A DNA stretch of 62,618 nucleotides, taken from positions 15,970 through 78,587 of the forward strand of contig JAJQBS010000115.1 of assembly GCA_021203145.1 (NCBI GenBank), written 5' to 3'. A program made the translations under genes and the position numbers. Below, piece after piece: positions 37,142 to 47,943 of the stretch. The notes below the pieces were generated by a model. That model saw nothing but the letters and a program-made list of their open reading frames with translations, searched no databases and was not told the origin of the DNA. The stretch's first letter is position 1; every line of letters begins with the position of its first letter. The DNA comes from Lachnospiraceae bacterium. Lineage in GTDB: Bacteria; Bacillota; Clostridia; Lachnospirales; Lachnospiraceae.

Positions 37142-38196
37142 TCCGCAACGCCTCCTTCCTCTGCCATTTTTCGTATGCCAAACTGCTTTCTGAGAAGCTC
37201 CCCAACGCTGACCGCTTTCCGCCCGTGCTTCAGGCGGTACATCAGAAGTCCGATGAACAGAATGCTGCCGAGAATGCCAATGATCAGCTCGATCGGCAGC
37301 TCATAGGGCGCAATCACGACCCGCCCAATCATATCGCACACCAGCACGAAGATCGCTCCGAACAGCGCGACGTCCGGCAAAGTTCCCCTGATTTTATCAC
37401 CCTTGAACATCGCAACCAGATTCGGCACAATCAGGCCAATGTAAGAGATCGAGCCTACTACTACCACTACGCTCGCCGTGATCAGCGCGGCAATGGTCAG
37501 ACCGCCGAACAGCACCAGATTGTAATGAATTCCCAGATTATTGGAAAAATCCTTTCCCATGCCGACAATGTTAAAATGATTTGCGAAGACAAAAGCCAGA
37601 ACCAGCATCGGCACTACCAGATACACCAGCTCATACCGCCCGCGGATGACCATGGAAAAATGCCCGACCGTCCAGGTGGAAAGTGCCTGCGTCATTTCAT
37701 AGCGGTAAGCGAAGTAATTTGTGATACCTGTGATCACGTTGCCAAACATAATGCCCACCAGAGGCACCATCACCACGTCCTTAAACTGAATGCGCTGAAT
37801 AAACCAGACAAAGATCCAGGTACCCAGGATCGCGGTCGTAAAGGAAAACAACGCCCGGCTCCAGATCGTCGAATTCGGCATAAACAGCAGCGCCAGCAGA
37901 ATCCCCAGCTCTGCGGAGGAGATCGTCGCGCCGGTCGTCGGCGAGACAAACTTATTCATACAAAGCTGCTGCATAATCAGCCCCGCCACACTCATGCCCA
38001 TGCCCGTGCACAGAATTGCCAGCAGCCTTGGCAGTCTCGAAGCCATAAAAATCAGCCACTGCTCAGAATCCCCCGCGGCCAGACCCGCAAGATTCACGTC
38101 AATCACCCCGACAAAAAGTGAAAGAAATGAGAGCAGAAGCAACGCCACAGCAAGAATAATTGTACTCAAATGCGCTTTCAAAAATCCTTTTTTCAT
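37138..38196 (-). CDS. Iron ABC transporter permease 1 (FecCD family, YclN-like)
   Basis: 352 residues with about nine helices; motifs SRLPRLLAILCTGMGMSVAGLIMQ and GSISYIGLIVPNLVAMF are hallmarks of FecCD permeases. GGAGG lies 5 nt before the ATG. First gene of the operon, 300 nt downstream of an iron-box promoter. Confidence 0.92.
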   Translation of the reverse strand: MKKGFLKAHLSTIILAVALLLLSFLSLFVGVIDVNLAGLAAGDSEQWLIFMASRLPRLLAILCTGMGMSVAGLIMQQLCMNKFVSPTTGATISSAELGILLALLFMPNSTIWSRALFSFTTAILGTWIFVWFIQRIQFKDVVMVPLVGIMFGNVITGITNYFAYRYEMTQALSTWTVGHFSMVIRGRYELVYLVVPMLVLAFVFANHFNIVGMGKDFSNNLGIHYNLVLFGGLTIAALITASVVVVVGSISYIGLIVPNLVAMFKGDKIRGTLPDVALFGAIFVLVCDMIGRVVIAPYELPIELIIGILGSILFIGLLMYRLKHGRKAVSVGELLRKQFGIRKMAEEGGVAE

Positions 38197-38498
38197 GTAA
38201 ACCTCCGCAAGTACATCAGGCAGCCTTCGGCAGACTGATTTTCGTTTTCGCGGTCTGCCTTTTTATGCGCAGGGCCGTGCAAGGCATATCCCACGCGAAG
38301 CGTGGGATGCCCGCGCCCCACAATCGAAGATTGGGGGCATAACCCGGCGAGGGAGTTTTGCGGCTGATGCCGCACCCGTCTCCTACTCGATTTGGGATGC
38401 ACTATGGGCCTTTCAGGCAAAAAAGTATCCACTATAGAGTATAGTGGACTGCTATCCGGTGAGTTTTTTGAAATTTTTATTAGGTTTTTCTAACTTCG
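38197..38498 (-). other. 300-nt structured leader of the iron operon
   Basis: Between the promoter and the first permease lie several hairpins: TCCACTATA-GAG-TATAGTGGA (38428-38448), GCGGC-N4-GCCGC (38360-38373), GCCCC/GGGGC with CAATC-GAA-GATTG (38315-38338), ATCCCACGC-GAA-GCGTGGGAT (38288-38308) and GGCAGAC/GTCTGCC (38229-38259). The last is followed by TTTTT only on the plus strand. I recognise no known riboswitch. It may be an mRNA control region or a mobile structured repeat inserted in the leader. Confidence 0.5.
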
Positions 38499-38533
38499 GT
38501 TAGGATGATAACACAGGCATGCAAAGAATGCAA
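38480..38533 (-). promoter_or_regulatory. Promoter with DtxR/IdeR-like iron box
   Basis: On the minus strand TTGCAT (38533-38528), 17-nt spacer, TATCAT (38510-38505). Directly downstream, over the expected start point, plus-strand TTAGGTTTTTCTAACTT (38480-38496) matches 13 of 19 positions of the DtxR consensus TWAGGTTAGSCTAACCTWA, and CTAAC-TTCG-GTTAG (38490-38503) overlaps it. An Fe2+-loaded DtxR-family repressor would shut the operon off. Confidence 0.7.
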
Positions 38534-38791
38534 GCACTATTTTTCATGAAATTACACCCTGGTATCATTATACCCCGAAAAGGCAGTTTAGGTCTGTTCT
38601 GTTCTTCCTGTTCCTGTGTTTCGAAGAATACCTCCACATTGTGCCGTGCCTTCTGATATTCCCGCATCTCAGGCCGGGAAGCAAGATAACCTCTGCAATT
38701 TTCTGACTAAAAAGAGACTGCCGTAAATTTTTGTTTTCTTTTTCCGAATGATATAGTATACTTATTTCAAAATTTTCAGGAGGAAAACGAC

Positions 38792-39060
38792 ATGGCAAAA
38801 CAGACCATTTCCCGCCGCGATTTTATCAAAGGCGCGGCGCGACAGCGGCGGGCGTAGCCGCTTTCAACATTCTTCCCGGTATTCCGGATGCATCTGGTAT
38901 CACCGCTTCCGCATCGGAAGCACTCTCCTACACACTTCGAACTGATCCGCTGCTGGGAGGATAACAGCGGCGAAGGGCGTCATCATGTGTACCGGCGGCT
39001 ATGCGACAAACACCCAGATGATGAAGGCTTTACAGCCGCAGACACTGGAGATGAAAATCA
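38792..39060 (+). pseudogene. Tat-exported FAD-dependent oxidoreductase remnant
   Basis: GGAGG lies 8 nt before ATG 38792. The start MAKQTISRRDFIKGAA is a twin-arginine signal (SRRDFIK). A frameshift in a GCG-rich run (about 38,835) breaks it; the other frame continues AGVAAFNILPGIPDASG. After a deletion, KGVIMCTGGYATNTQMMKAL matches the FAD-binding ATGGY segment of fumarate-reductase-like flavoproteins. At least 80 % of the gene is missing. Confidence 0.72.
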
Positions 39061-39138
39061 ACATAAAAAAACAGGTCTGGAAAAATTGTGACAGACCCTT
39101 ATATCTACCGGGACGGCCGGTATCTTTTCTGAAATCAC

Positions 39139-40167
39139 TCATATTTCTTCAGCAATCGGGCAAATGCAGGTCGGCCGCACTGTATTTGCTCTGATTCCAG
39201 TATCTGTGAGTGTTTTCTTTTCATAGCCAATCTTTAATACGGTCAGCAGATCGGAATCCTGATTCGCAATCACCAGATAATCGCCCAGTACAATCATGTC
39301 CCGCGGAGTCCTGCCACCGGTCTGAACCATCTGTGTCCTTCGCAGACTTCCATCCTGTAAAATTTCAAACACGGCAATGCTGTCATGCCCCCGGTTGGCG
39401 GCAAACAGCAGGCTGCCGGAATGGCGTATCGCTGAGCCTGTGTTCTCCCCATGAAAATCTGACGGAAGGCAGGAAAGAATCTGCCGGATCTCATAATTTT
39501 CTCCGTTTTGTTCAAAGATGACAAGCTTACTGGCAAGCTCACAGAGAACATAGACAAGCTCCGGATGGTTTTCATGAAATTCCAGGTGCCTTGGCCCATA
39601 TCCATCAGGAAGAACCAGTTCCGCACCCGTATCTGTGAAAACCTCATCTTCCCTCACTTTGAGAATCCGCACCCGGTCCGTGCCCAGATCGCAGACATAG
39701 CATAGTCCCTGGTACTCTCTTGAAAAATGAATATGCGGGCATTCCTGCCGCACCGGGTTCACGCTGTTTCCCACGTACTGTTCGAAATGGCTCATGCGCT
39801 CAATATGCCCCGCCGCATCCAGCGCAAAGGCTGCAAGGGAACCACTTGTATAATTTGCGCACAAAAGTGTCGTCTCTGACTGATTCAGGCTAAGGTGACA
39901 AGGGTCAGCGCCCCCGCTCTCAAACGTCTGCTCCACAGTAAGAATGCCGTTTTGAACAGATAGTTCATGTACCTTTCCCTCCGGTATCTGCTCCTGCACG
40001 GCATATAGTCTGGTCTGCGCGGCGTTCAGGAGAATCCAGGAAGGATGATGGATCCCGGAAAATCCATATGTCTTTGTCAGCGTTTTCCTCTCCGTATCAA
40101 GAGTAAATGCCGCGATCCCGTCTTCTCCAATGGTTCCATAGGAACCGGTAAAAAATCTGTAAATCAT
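39139..40167 (-). CDS. Lactonase, seven-bladed propeller (6-phosphogluconolactonase-like)
   Basis: 342 residues with repeating blades, typical of the PF10282 lactonase family (Pgl/YbhE). Conserved pieces: YAVQEQ, GADPCHLSLN, CPHIHFS, YGPRHLEFH and AANRGHDSIAVF. It would hydrolyse a sugar lactone to the aldonic acid in the cytoplasm. AGGAGG precedes the ATG. Last gene of the sugar-acid operon, 59 nt after the SDR gene. Confidence 0.85.
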   Translation of the reverse strand: MIYRFFTGSYGTIGEDGIAAFTLDTERKTLTKTYGFSGIHHPSWILLNAAQTRLYAVQEQIPEGKVHELSVQNGILTVEQTFESGGADPCHLSLNQSETTLLCANYTSGSLAAFALDAAGHIERMSHFEQYVGNSVNPVRQECPHIHFSREYQGLCYVCDLGTDRVRILKVREDEVFTDTGAELVLPDGYGPRHLEFHENHPELVYVLCELASKLVIFEQNGENYEIRQILSCLPSDFHGENTGSAIRHSGSLLFAANRGHDSIAVFEILQDGSLRRTQMVQTGGRTPRDMIVLGDYLVIANQDSDLLTVLKIGYEKKTLTDTGIRANTVRPTCICPIAEEI

Positions 40168-40226
40168 TTGAACCTCCTGGTATCACTCTTCAGTACTATC
40201 GCTCCCCTGCATTTACCCGCGGCAGG

Positions 40227-41147
40227 TCACATCAGCGATTCCGCCGCTGTTTCGCTGCAGGCAGATTCAACTGCCGGCCTTCCCCATCCGGCGGCAGTGC
40301 TCGCAGCCTGTCCGGCGAAGCCTTCCGGCATACCCGGGAGAATCAGTCCGCCATCCACACGTATGGTTTCTCCTGTAATGTAGGAGGCCTTATCCGATGC
40401 AAGGAAGCAGACAGCGTTCGCCACGTCCTGCGGCGTCCCGGCTCTTCCGAGAGGAATCAGCTCTCCCAGCTCATCCCAGAAATCGGACGTAATTTCCCTG
40501 GTCTTATCCTCATATTCTTTTCGCCAGAAATAATCACTTGCGTCGCCGGCCGACATCGCCGCCAGCTCTGCTTTTGTACGGATCCGGGTTGCTCCGGGCG
40601 CCACATTGTTAATGCGAATCCCATAGGCGGAAACATCCAGGGCAAAAGCACGTATTGCATGGATCAGCCCTGCCTTCAGCCCGCAATATACTCCGCATTC
40701 CGGATAAGCGCGCTGTCCTCTTGAGGATGTAATGTTGATCACATTTCCTTTAATCCTATGATCAATCATATATCTGGCAGCGTCTCTCATCAGAATGACA
40801 AATGTGCGAAAATCAAGGTTCAGCAAATGATCCAGGTTCTCCTCCGTGATATCCTGAACTGCCTCACAAATCGTGAGCCCAGCGTTATTCACGAGAAGAT
40901 CCAGACCGCCGAGATCCGCAACTGCCTTCTGAAACATTTCATGGGCGACGCCCGGTACTTCCAGAGACGCCTGATAAATATAACATTTCTGACCATACTC
41001 GTTCTCAATGGTTTTTGCGGTCTCACGCGCGGCATCCTCTTTTGACGCATAGGTAATGGCGACGTCATAGCCCTCACGTGCCAGCGCAAACGAGATTCCC
41101 CGGCCAATTCCTCTGCTTCCTCCTGTCACGATTGCTTTTTTACTCAT
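40227..41147 (-). CDS. Short-chain dehydrogenase/reductase
   Basis: 306 residues. Rossmann motif [14 protein letters not shown], catalytic Ser region ITSSRG, YCGLK (YxxxK) and [18 protein letters not shown] lies before the ATG at 41145-41147, overlapping the LarA gene by 8 nt. Probably NAD(P)-dependent interconversion of a sugar acid or keto acid. After the normal SDR end ([15 protein letters not shown]) there is an extra 25-residue Ala/Ser/Glu-rich tail. Confidence 0.88.
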   Translation of the reverse strand: MSKKAIVTGGSRGIGRGISFALAREGYDVAITYASKEDAARETAKTIENEYGQKCYIYQASLEVPGVAHEMFQKAVADLGGLDLLVNNAGLTICEAVQDITEENLDHLLNLDFRTFVILMRDAARYMIDHRIKGNVINITSSRGQRAYPECGVYCGLKAGLIHAIRAFALDVSAYGIRINNVAPGATRIRTKAELAAMSAGDASDYFWRKEYEDKTREITSDFWDELGELIPLGRAGTPQDVANAVCFLASDKASYITGETIRVDGGLILPGMPEGFAGQAASTAAGWGRPAVESACSETAAESLM

Positions 41148-42438
41148 TTTTTTCTTCCTCCTTTGTCTGTTCAAATCGTTTCCGGTCAATCCAGAGCCCA
41201 AGCGCCGGGTTTGGTATATAAAATACTTCCTCCCCGTCTGAAAGAATGTTCCATCCTGTGTCTAAGTGATCAGGACAATATTTTGCAGCCACTTCATCAT
41301 AATCGGCGCTTTCAAAGCCAACACTCCTGATTTCCTTCTGGCTGATGGCTTTCACCGCATACGTAATCTGAAATCTTCCGTCACTTGAGCCATGAATCAG
41401 GTGCGCCGCAACGCTCATATTTTCCCTCAGGTCTCTATTATTGTGATAAAGCTCCAATATGTTTTCTCTTCCACGGTAACCGTATTTTCGGATGATCCGG
41501 TCATTTTCAGCGTCCTCGCCAAATTTATTAACGCCCGGTGCCAGTATGATCAGCTCAGCGCCGTCCTTTAACGCCATCCGCGTCCGGTAAACCGCCTTAT
41601 TTCCAAGCCAGGTGCTTTTAAATTCCTTCGGATCCAGATATACAATACATTTCCTGATTCCTTTATTTACAAAATCAATATTCTTTTTCTGTGACAAAGC
41701 CACCGCATGTTCCAGCACGGCGCGCTTCTCACCGATAAAAAGCCCGTGTGTCCGGATATTCCCCATCGGAGCAGTCGTCACGGTCAGAATATATATCAGC
41801 GGGCAGCCACCTAAATAATGATCCTGCGCATAGTCAAACAGCTTTCGCACCGGCGTGTGATCCTTTCCCATAATTCTCTCCAGGCCGTATACTGCCCCAA
41901 CCATGTGAGATTTATTTATCATATCTTTTCCGCCCACGCCGACGAAAATATTTTTAGAATGATTGGACATCCCCACCACTTCGTGGGGTACGACTTGTCC
42001 GACCGAAAGAATCAGGTCATATCCACCGTGAAACAGCAGACGGTTTACCTCCACGTCCACGGGTTCCTCCCAAATTCCGCCAGTCACTTCTGAAAGATAC
42101 TCTCCCGGCACCTCACCCAGTTTTTCCACATCCTTCCTCCAGTCGTGGATAAGCACTTTTTCGAAAGGAATGTCCCCATACATACAGGAAAACTGTTCCC
42201 GTGATATCGGTTCGTGCGTGCCGACCGCAGGAAGAATGTCCACCAGACATCCCCGTTCCGTGAGCATATGATAGCAGACATTCGTGATAAACCCGCCGTT
42301 TGAATGATATCTCGTAAAATCCGGCGGAATAATCAGCACCTTTTGGGGCCGTCTGTCGGCCAGAGCCTGACAAAGCGCATTCCGGATTTCCTCCTCCGTC
42401 AGGCCGTCTTCTCTTTTTGACTCCAGATAAACCTCCAT
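41140..42438 (-). CDS. LarA-family nickel-pincer racemase/epimerase (DUF2088)
   Basis: 432 residues matching lactate racemase LarA along its length: [20 protein letters not shown] (His), [20 protein letters not shown] (His plus the Lys that carries the cofactor) and GKDMINKSH. The family uses the Ni-containing pyridinium pincer nucleotide made by LarB, LarC and LarE; none of these is in the window. Some LarA homologs epimerise aldonates such as D-gluconate at C2, which fits the kinase and lactonase neighbours better than lactate. GGGAGG precedes the ATG. The substrate is inferred. Confidence 0.85.
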   Translation of the reverse strand: MEVYLESKREDGLTEEEIRNALCQALADRRPQKVLIIPPDFTRYHSNGGFITNVCYHMLTERGCLVDILPAVGTHEPISREQFSCMYGDIPFEKVLIHDWRKDVEKLGEVPGEYLSEVTGGIWEEPVDVEVNRLLFHGGYDLILSVGQVVPHEVVGMSNHSKNIFVGVGGKDMINKSHMVGAVYGLERIMGKDHTPVRKLFDYAQDHYLGGCPLIYILTVTTAPMGNIRTHGLFIGEKRAVLEHAVALSQKKNIDFVNKGIRKCIVYLDPKEFKSTWLGNKAVYRTRMALKDGAELIILAPGVNKFGEDAENDRIIRKYGYRGRENILELYHNNRDLRENMSVAAHLIHGSSDGRFQITYAVKAISQKEIRSVGFESADYDEVAAKYCPDHLDTGWNILSDGEEVFYIPNPALGLWIDRKRFEQTKEEEKNE

Positions 42439-42489
42439 ACCTCTGATACCTCCCGCAGTCTCCCTTTCACTGGCATCTGTCTGCTCTGG

Positions 42490-43446
42490 TCATGTTCCAT
42501 TTACAATATATTTGCATTCCTCTCCATTCAACATGGCAATGAGATTGTCAACCGCCATGGATGTCATATTCGTTACCGCTTCCTTTGTATGCGCACCGGT
42601 GTGCGGTGTCGCGATCACATTCTCATACTGAAACAGCGGGGAGCCGACAGGGGGCTCCGTTTCAAAGGCATCCAGTCCCAGACCGCCCAGCTTTCCTGTC
42701 CGCAGTGCTTCTTCTGCCGCCGTTTCATCAATCAGCCCGCCGCGGGATGCGTTAATCAATATTACACCATTTTTCATATGGCGGAAAGCCTCTCTGTCGA
42801 TCATGTGCTTTGTACTGTCCGTAAGCGGCACATGCAGCAACAGAAAATCCGACTGTGACAGAACCTCATCAAAGGATTGGCTCTCGATTCCATGCTTCTT
42901 GCAGTAGGCTCTGTCGATAACCAGATCATACGCAATCACACGCATGCAAAACCCGGACGCACAGCGGGCGACAACCCTTCCAATTGCCCCCAGGCCTATA
43001 ATGCCAACTGTTTTTCCATACATTTCAATACCATTTGCCCGGGTCCATCCATTCTGCCGTGTGCTCTGATCCAACGGGATCAGCTGTCTCGCAAGCGTCA
43101 GCATCATGCCGAAAGCAAGCTCGCCAACAGCCTCCGCATTCGCTCCAGGCGTATTCGAGACCAGGATCCCGCATTCCTTTGCCGCCTTTATATCCACTCG
43201 CTCATATCCCACACCATAACGCGACACTGCCCGCAATCTGGGACATGCCCTCAGTACTTTCTCCGTCACCTGATCCACCCCCGCCAGATATCCGTCACAG
43301 TCAGGGAGAATTTCCAGCAATTCCTCCGCAGTCATGGGGCGTCCGGTTGTGTTATAAATAACCTCGTCCGCGTAATTCTCTAATTTTCTCAGAGAAGCAT
43401 TGTCCGTACTTTTTTTCATTGACGTCGGCGTCACAAGTATTTTCAT
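42490..43446 (-). CDS. D-isomer-specific 2-hydroxyacid dehydrogenase
   Basis: 318 residues. NAD-binding GLGAIGR, substrate motif RYGVGYERVD, catalytic Arg in NASRGGLIDE, Glu in DAFETEPP and His in TPHTGAH are all present, as in SerA/glyoxylate reductase-type enzymes. It would reduce a 2-keto acid or oxidise a D-2-hydroxy acid from this pathway. It overlaps the kinase stop by 4 nt. Confidence 0.9.
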   Translation of the reverse strand: MKILVTPTSMKKSTDNASLRKLENYADEVIYNTTGRPMTAEELLEILPDCDGYLAGVDQVTEKVLRACPRLRAVSRYGVGYERVDIKAAKECGILVSNTPGANAEAVGELAFGMMLTLARQLIPLDQSTRQNGWTRANGIEMYGKTVGIIGLGAIGRVVARCASGFCMRVIAYDLVIDRAYCKKHGIESQSFDEVLSQSDFLLLHVPLTDSTKHMIDREAFRHMKNGVILINASRGGLIDETAAEEALRTGKLGGLGLDAFETEPPVGSPLFQYENVIATPHTGAHTKEAVTNMTSMAVDNLIAMLNGEECKYIVNGT

Positions 43447-44864
43447 AATCTTACCTCCTCATATGCCTCTCTGTAACGTTCATACTGTCGTCTGTAATAG
43501 GCAAAATGTGCCTCGTCGCAAAATACCTTTTCCGCCGAATCATACTCCGCCTTAAAATCGTTGATATTCTCCAGTTCCCCTGCCGCAAATAAGGCGAGCG
43601 CTGCGGCACCCATGGAGGAGGCGTCCGGATGGCGGGCCACAAGAATATCCTGCTCATAGATATCCGCAGCCATCTGCAGCCACCTCCTGGAATGGGAAAT
43701 TCCACCCGATACAATCACCTGCTCCGGTCTCCCGTTTTCCGCGCAAAGCACACTGTAACACTGATACAGGTTAAACAAAATCTCCATCTGAAGACCCTTA
43801 TAAAGATCTGCCTGTGTACAGGATGCGTCCAGTCCCACAAATCCGCCTCTGCGTCCATCGTTCCATCCAGGGCACCGTTCCCCGACAATAAATGGAAGAA
43901 ATACCGGAGTATCCGACTCGGGTGACTGTTCACGCTCCAGCTCTTCAAATGTGGTTCCGCTTTTTTGCATATTCCGGAACCAGTCCACACAGTTGCATGC
44001 TCCGGCTATCGCCGCTCCCGACACCCATTTATCCACGCCGTAATAGCACCAGAGCTCCCGGCCCTTTGGCAGTACAGGTTTCGTCGTCGACACGCGAATT
44101 GCCCCGCTTGTCCCGATGGACATCGTCATGCGGTCTCCTCTGTTTGCGAAGTTCCCCACCTGATTCAGTGCGCCATCCGCATGTGCCGGAACAACCGGAA
44201 TTCCCGCATGAAGCCCCAGGGCATTTGCTCCTTCCTCTGACAGCGGACGGGCGTCCTTATAAGAAGCCAGGCCCCCCAGCTGCCCTCTGTTGATACCAAG
44301 GTAGTACAGGATACCCTCATCATAATCAAGTGCATTCAGATTGACCAGGCCGTTTCCGCTCTGGCTGCAACAGCTTTCAAGATATTCTCCGGTCAGTCGG
44401 AAGAAATTGTATCCGCCCTGAGTCACAATCTTTTTCCCATGCAGATCCATTCCCTGCGCTCTCAGCCAGGTCAGTGCGTGCCTCGGATAAGTATTGTGCG
44501 GCATACATCCTGTCGTCCGGTACATCCAGTCAGTTGCCGATTCATTCTTTCTGATCTGACTGCAGATATCGGATGTCCCGGTAAAATCCCAGGAAATCGT
44601 AGGAGAGACCGGAATCAGATCCTCATTACAGACTGCCAGGCCATGCCAGGTGCCGCACAGGGCGATTGCCGCGACCTCCCTTCCCCGGGCGATTTCTTCT
44701 GCGACATTCATACTCAGCAGAAAAACCTTTTCCGTATCTGTCATCCCAGTCCGAAGCACCGCCTCTCCGTAAACGCGCTGTGACGAACCCACAACCCCGG
44801 CTTCACTGTCATACAGTAAGGCTTTCGCAGAGCTCGTGCTGGACTCAATCACAAGTACAAGCAT
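43443..44864 (-). CDS. FGGY-family carbohydrate kinase (gluconokinase/xylulokinase-like)
   Basis: 473 residues. N-terminal LVLVIESSTSSAKALLYD is the phosphate-1 motif; catalytic Asp lies in VVPAHADGALNQVG, followed by MTMSIGTSGAIRVS; IVSGGISHSRRW is the adenosine motif. AGGGGGG lies before the ATG at 44862-44864; the open frame extends 15 codons further. It phosphorylates a sugar or aldonic acid. First gene of the operon, divergent from IclR. Confidence 0.88.
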   Translation of the reverse strand: MLVLVIESSTSSAKALLYDSEAGVVGSSQRVYGEAVLRTGMTDTEKVFLLSMNVAEEIARGREVAAIALCGTWHGLAVCNEDLIPVSPTISWDFTGTSDICSQIRKNESATDWMYRTTGCMPHNTYPRHALTWLRAQGMDLHGKKIVTQGGYNFFRLTGEYLESCCSQSGNGLVNLNALDYDEGILYYLGINRGQLGGLASYKDARPLSEEGANALGLHAGIPVVPAHADGALNQVGNFANRGDRMTMSIGTSGAIRVSTTKPVLPKGRELWCYYGVDKWVSGAAIAGACNCVDWFRNMQKSGTTFEELEREQSPESDTPVFLPFIVGERCPGWNDGRRGGFVGLDASCTQADLYKGLQMEILFNLYQCYSVLCAENGRPEQVIVSGGISHSRRWLQMAADIYEQDILVARHPDASSMGAAALALFAAGELENINDFKAEYDSAEKVFCDEAHFAYYRRQYERYREAYEEVRL

Positions 44865-44939
44865 GCCTGTCGTTCCCCCCTTTTTCCTTGAATTTCTCCA
44901 CAAAATCATCTATAATCTCTTCTGGCAAACCGACGGTAC

Positions 44940-44984
44940 CGTAACTGTTCTGCAGCAAGATGGAAACCCTTCCTGAACAGTTAC
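44940..44984 (+). repeat. Short interspersed repeat, copy R4 (minimal)
   Basis: 45 bp with GTAACTGTTC and GAACAGTTAC as perfect 10-bp terminal inverted repeats; the centre holds TGCAGCAAGATGG. It occupies the divergent promoter region between the kinase and iclR genes, 26 bp before the IclR start, so it may also influence their transcription. Confidence 0.7.
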
Positions 44985-45009
44985 ACGATATCTATAGAAA
45001 GGAGCTTTT

Positions 45010-45774
45010 ATGTCTGATAATCCGGTTCAATCAGCCGAACGTATTTTCCATGTCCTTGAGACACTTGCCACAGCGGATTCCATGAGCCTTACTGAACTGA
45101 CTGCAAAGGTCAGCTTATCAAAAAGTACCACCCACCGTCTTCTGAAATCCCTGATGTGTCTCAACTATGTCGAACAGACCACGGATGGGAAATATCGGCT
45201 TACTTATAAAATCCTGATGCTCTCAAGCACCTGCTACACAAGAAACCGACTGATCAGCCGGGTTCACCCGCATCTGCTTACGCTTTCAGCAAACTGCCAT
45301 GAAACCGTACATCTTGTAAAGCGGAACGGCACTCATATCCTCTATCTGGACAAAGTCGATTCTCCCGATTACACTTATCAGATGTATTCCAGAATCGGCA
45401 TTCTCAACGAACTATACTGTACCGCTACAGGAAAATGTCTGCTGTCCGAATTATCAGATACGGATATCCTGGACTTATGGCCATCGATGAACGTGACATC
45501 CCGGACCCCTTATACAATTACAGACTCCTCCGTATTTCTCGATGAAATCCAGAAGGTTCGCCAGACTGGTTACGCCTGTGACCGCCAGGAAACCGAGCTT
45601 GGCCTGTTCTCAATCGGCACGGCAATTCCGGATTTTACCGGAAAGGCGAATTACGCGATTAGCATTACTGCTCCTGTCGCACGGATCACGGACTCTGTCC
45701 TGACTCAAAATATCCGGCTTCTTCTGGAGGCAAAATCAAGCTTGTCAAAAGAGCTTGGATATCAGTCCCCCTGA
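45010..45774 (+). CDS. IclR-family transcriptional regulator
   Basis: 254 residues. N-terminal winged HTH (SLTELTAKVSLSKSTTHRLLKSL) and C-terminal effector domain (NELYCTATGKCLLSEL, GYACDRQETELGLFSIGTAI). AAAGGAG precedes the ATG. Divergent from the sugar-acid operon, so it is the probable local repressor, as KdgR-type IclR proteins are for sugar acids. Confidence 0.9.
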   Translation: MSDNPVQSAERIFHVLETLATADSMSLTELTAKVSLSKSTTHRLLKSLMCLNYVEQTTDGKYRLTYKILMLSSTCYTRNRLISRVHPHLLTLSANCHETVHLVKRNGTHILYLDKVDSPDYTYQMYSRIGILNELYCTATGKCLLSELSDTDILDLWPSMNVTSRTPYTITDSSVFLDEIQKVRQTGYACDRQETELGLFSIGTAIPDFTGKANYAISITAPVARITDSVLTQNIRLLLEAKSSLSKELGYQSP

Positions 45775-45800
45775 GCGGGGGCTAATATTATCCCCGGTTG

Positions 45801-45836
45801 TTCCATATCGTGGAATCTAAGTCCGCAATGTGGAAC
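45801..45836 (+). promoter_or_regulatory. IclR-type palindrome downstream of iclR
   Basis: TTCCATATCGTGGAA (45801-45815) is a 5-bp inverted repeat around 5 nt, followed at 45829 by TGTGGAAC. IclR-family operators often have TTCCA/TGGAA half-sites. The site lies 27 bp past the iclR stop, between convergent genes, an odd place for an operator. Confidence 0.4.
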
Positions 45837-45904
45837 TATGTGGATATTATACAATAGAAACAGCCGGAATGCAAGTAAATTCTGCTGTTAAAAAGATCGC
45901 ACTA

Positions 45905-45936
45905 AAAAGCCGCCAGCAATTGTACTGGCGGCTTTT
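45905..45936. terminator. Bidirectional terminator between iclR and atpC
   Basis: A 12-bp stem AAAAGCCGCCAG / CTGGCGGCTTTT with an 8-nt loop; T-runs on both strands. It serves both the iclR transcript and the ATP synthase operon. Confidence 0.9.
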
Positions 45937-45959
45937 CCATTTCCTTCTGTATCCACTGT

Positions 45960-46361
45960 TTATTGTTTTACACTCAGCCTCACCAGCGCCCGCTGCAGCT
46001 TTGCGGTGGCGTTGGCGTACTCCTGGTCGGTCAGCCCCTGTCTTGCCAGGCGCTCTTCAGCGCGTTTTTTCGCGGCCTCGGCGCGGTTCTTGTCGATGTC
46101 TTCCTTCCACTCCCAGGTGGTGGCGAGGACACGGCAGGTGCCGTTCATGACGGAGAGCATCCCGCCGATGCAGGCCGCGTACCGCGTAGTACCGTCTTCT
46201 AATACGATGTGCGCTTCGCCCATGCCGATCGCCGTGCAGTAATTGCAGTGACCCGCGAGGATCGCAAGGTCGCCGGTGATCGTCCGGCAGACAATGCGCT
46301 CGGCGTCACCCTCAAAGAGCAGGCCGTCCGGCGTTCCGATTCTTAAGGGAAAACTGCTCAT
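45960..46361 (-). CDS. atpC: F1Fo ATP synthase epsilon subunit
   Basis: 133 residues: N-terminal beta-sandwich (RIGTPDGLLFEGDAERIVCRTITGDLAILAGH) and C-terminal helical hairpin (KKRAEERLARQGL). It couples the gamma rotor to the c ring and inhibits hydrolysis. GGAGG precedes the ATG, 18 nt after atpD. Last gene of the operon. Confidence 0.93.
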   Translation of the reverse strand: MSSFPLRIGTPDGLLFEGDAERIVCRTITGDLAILAGHCNYCTAIGMGEAHIVLEDGTTRYAACIGGMLSVMNGTCRVLATTWEWKEDIDKNRAEAAKKRAEERLARQGLTDQEYANATAKLQRALVRLSVKQ

Positions 46362-46378
46362 AAGACGTCTGCCTCCTT

Positions 46379-47943
<1,565 letters not shown>

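Noticed and set aside
38197..38498. Known riboswitch (cobalamin, FMN, T-box) in the iron operon leader
   Set aside because: I found none of the conserved boxes of these classes, and the hairpins do not form their junctions.
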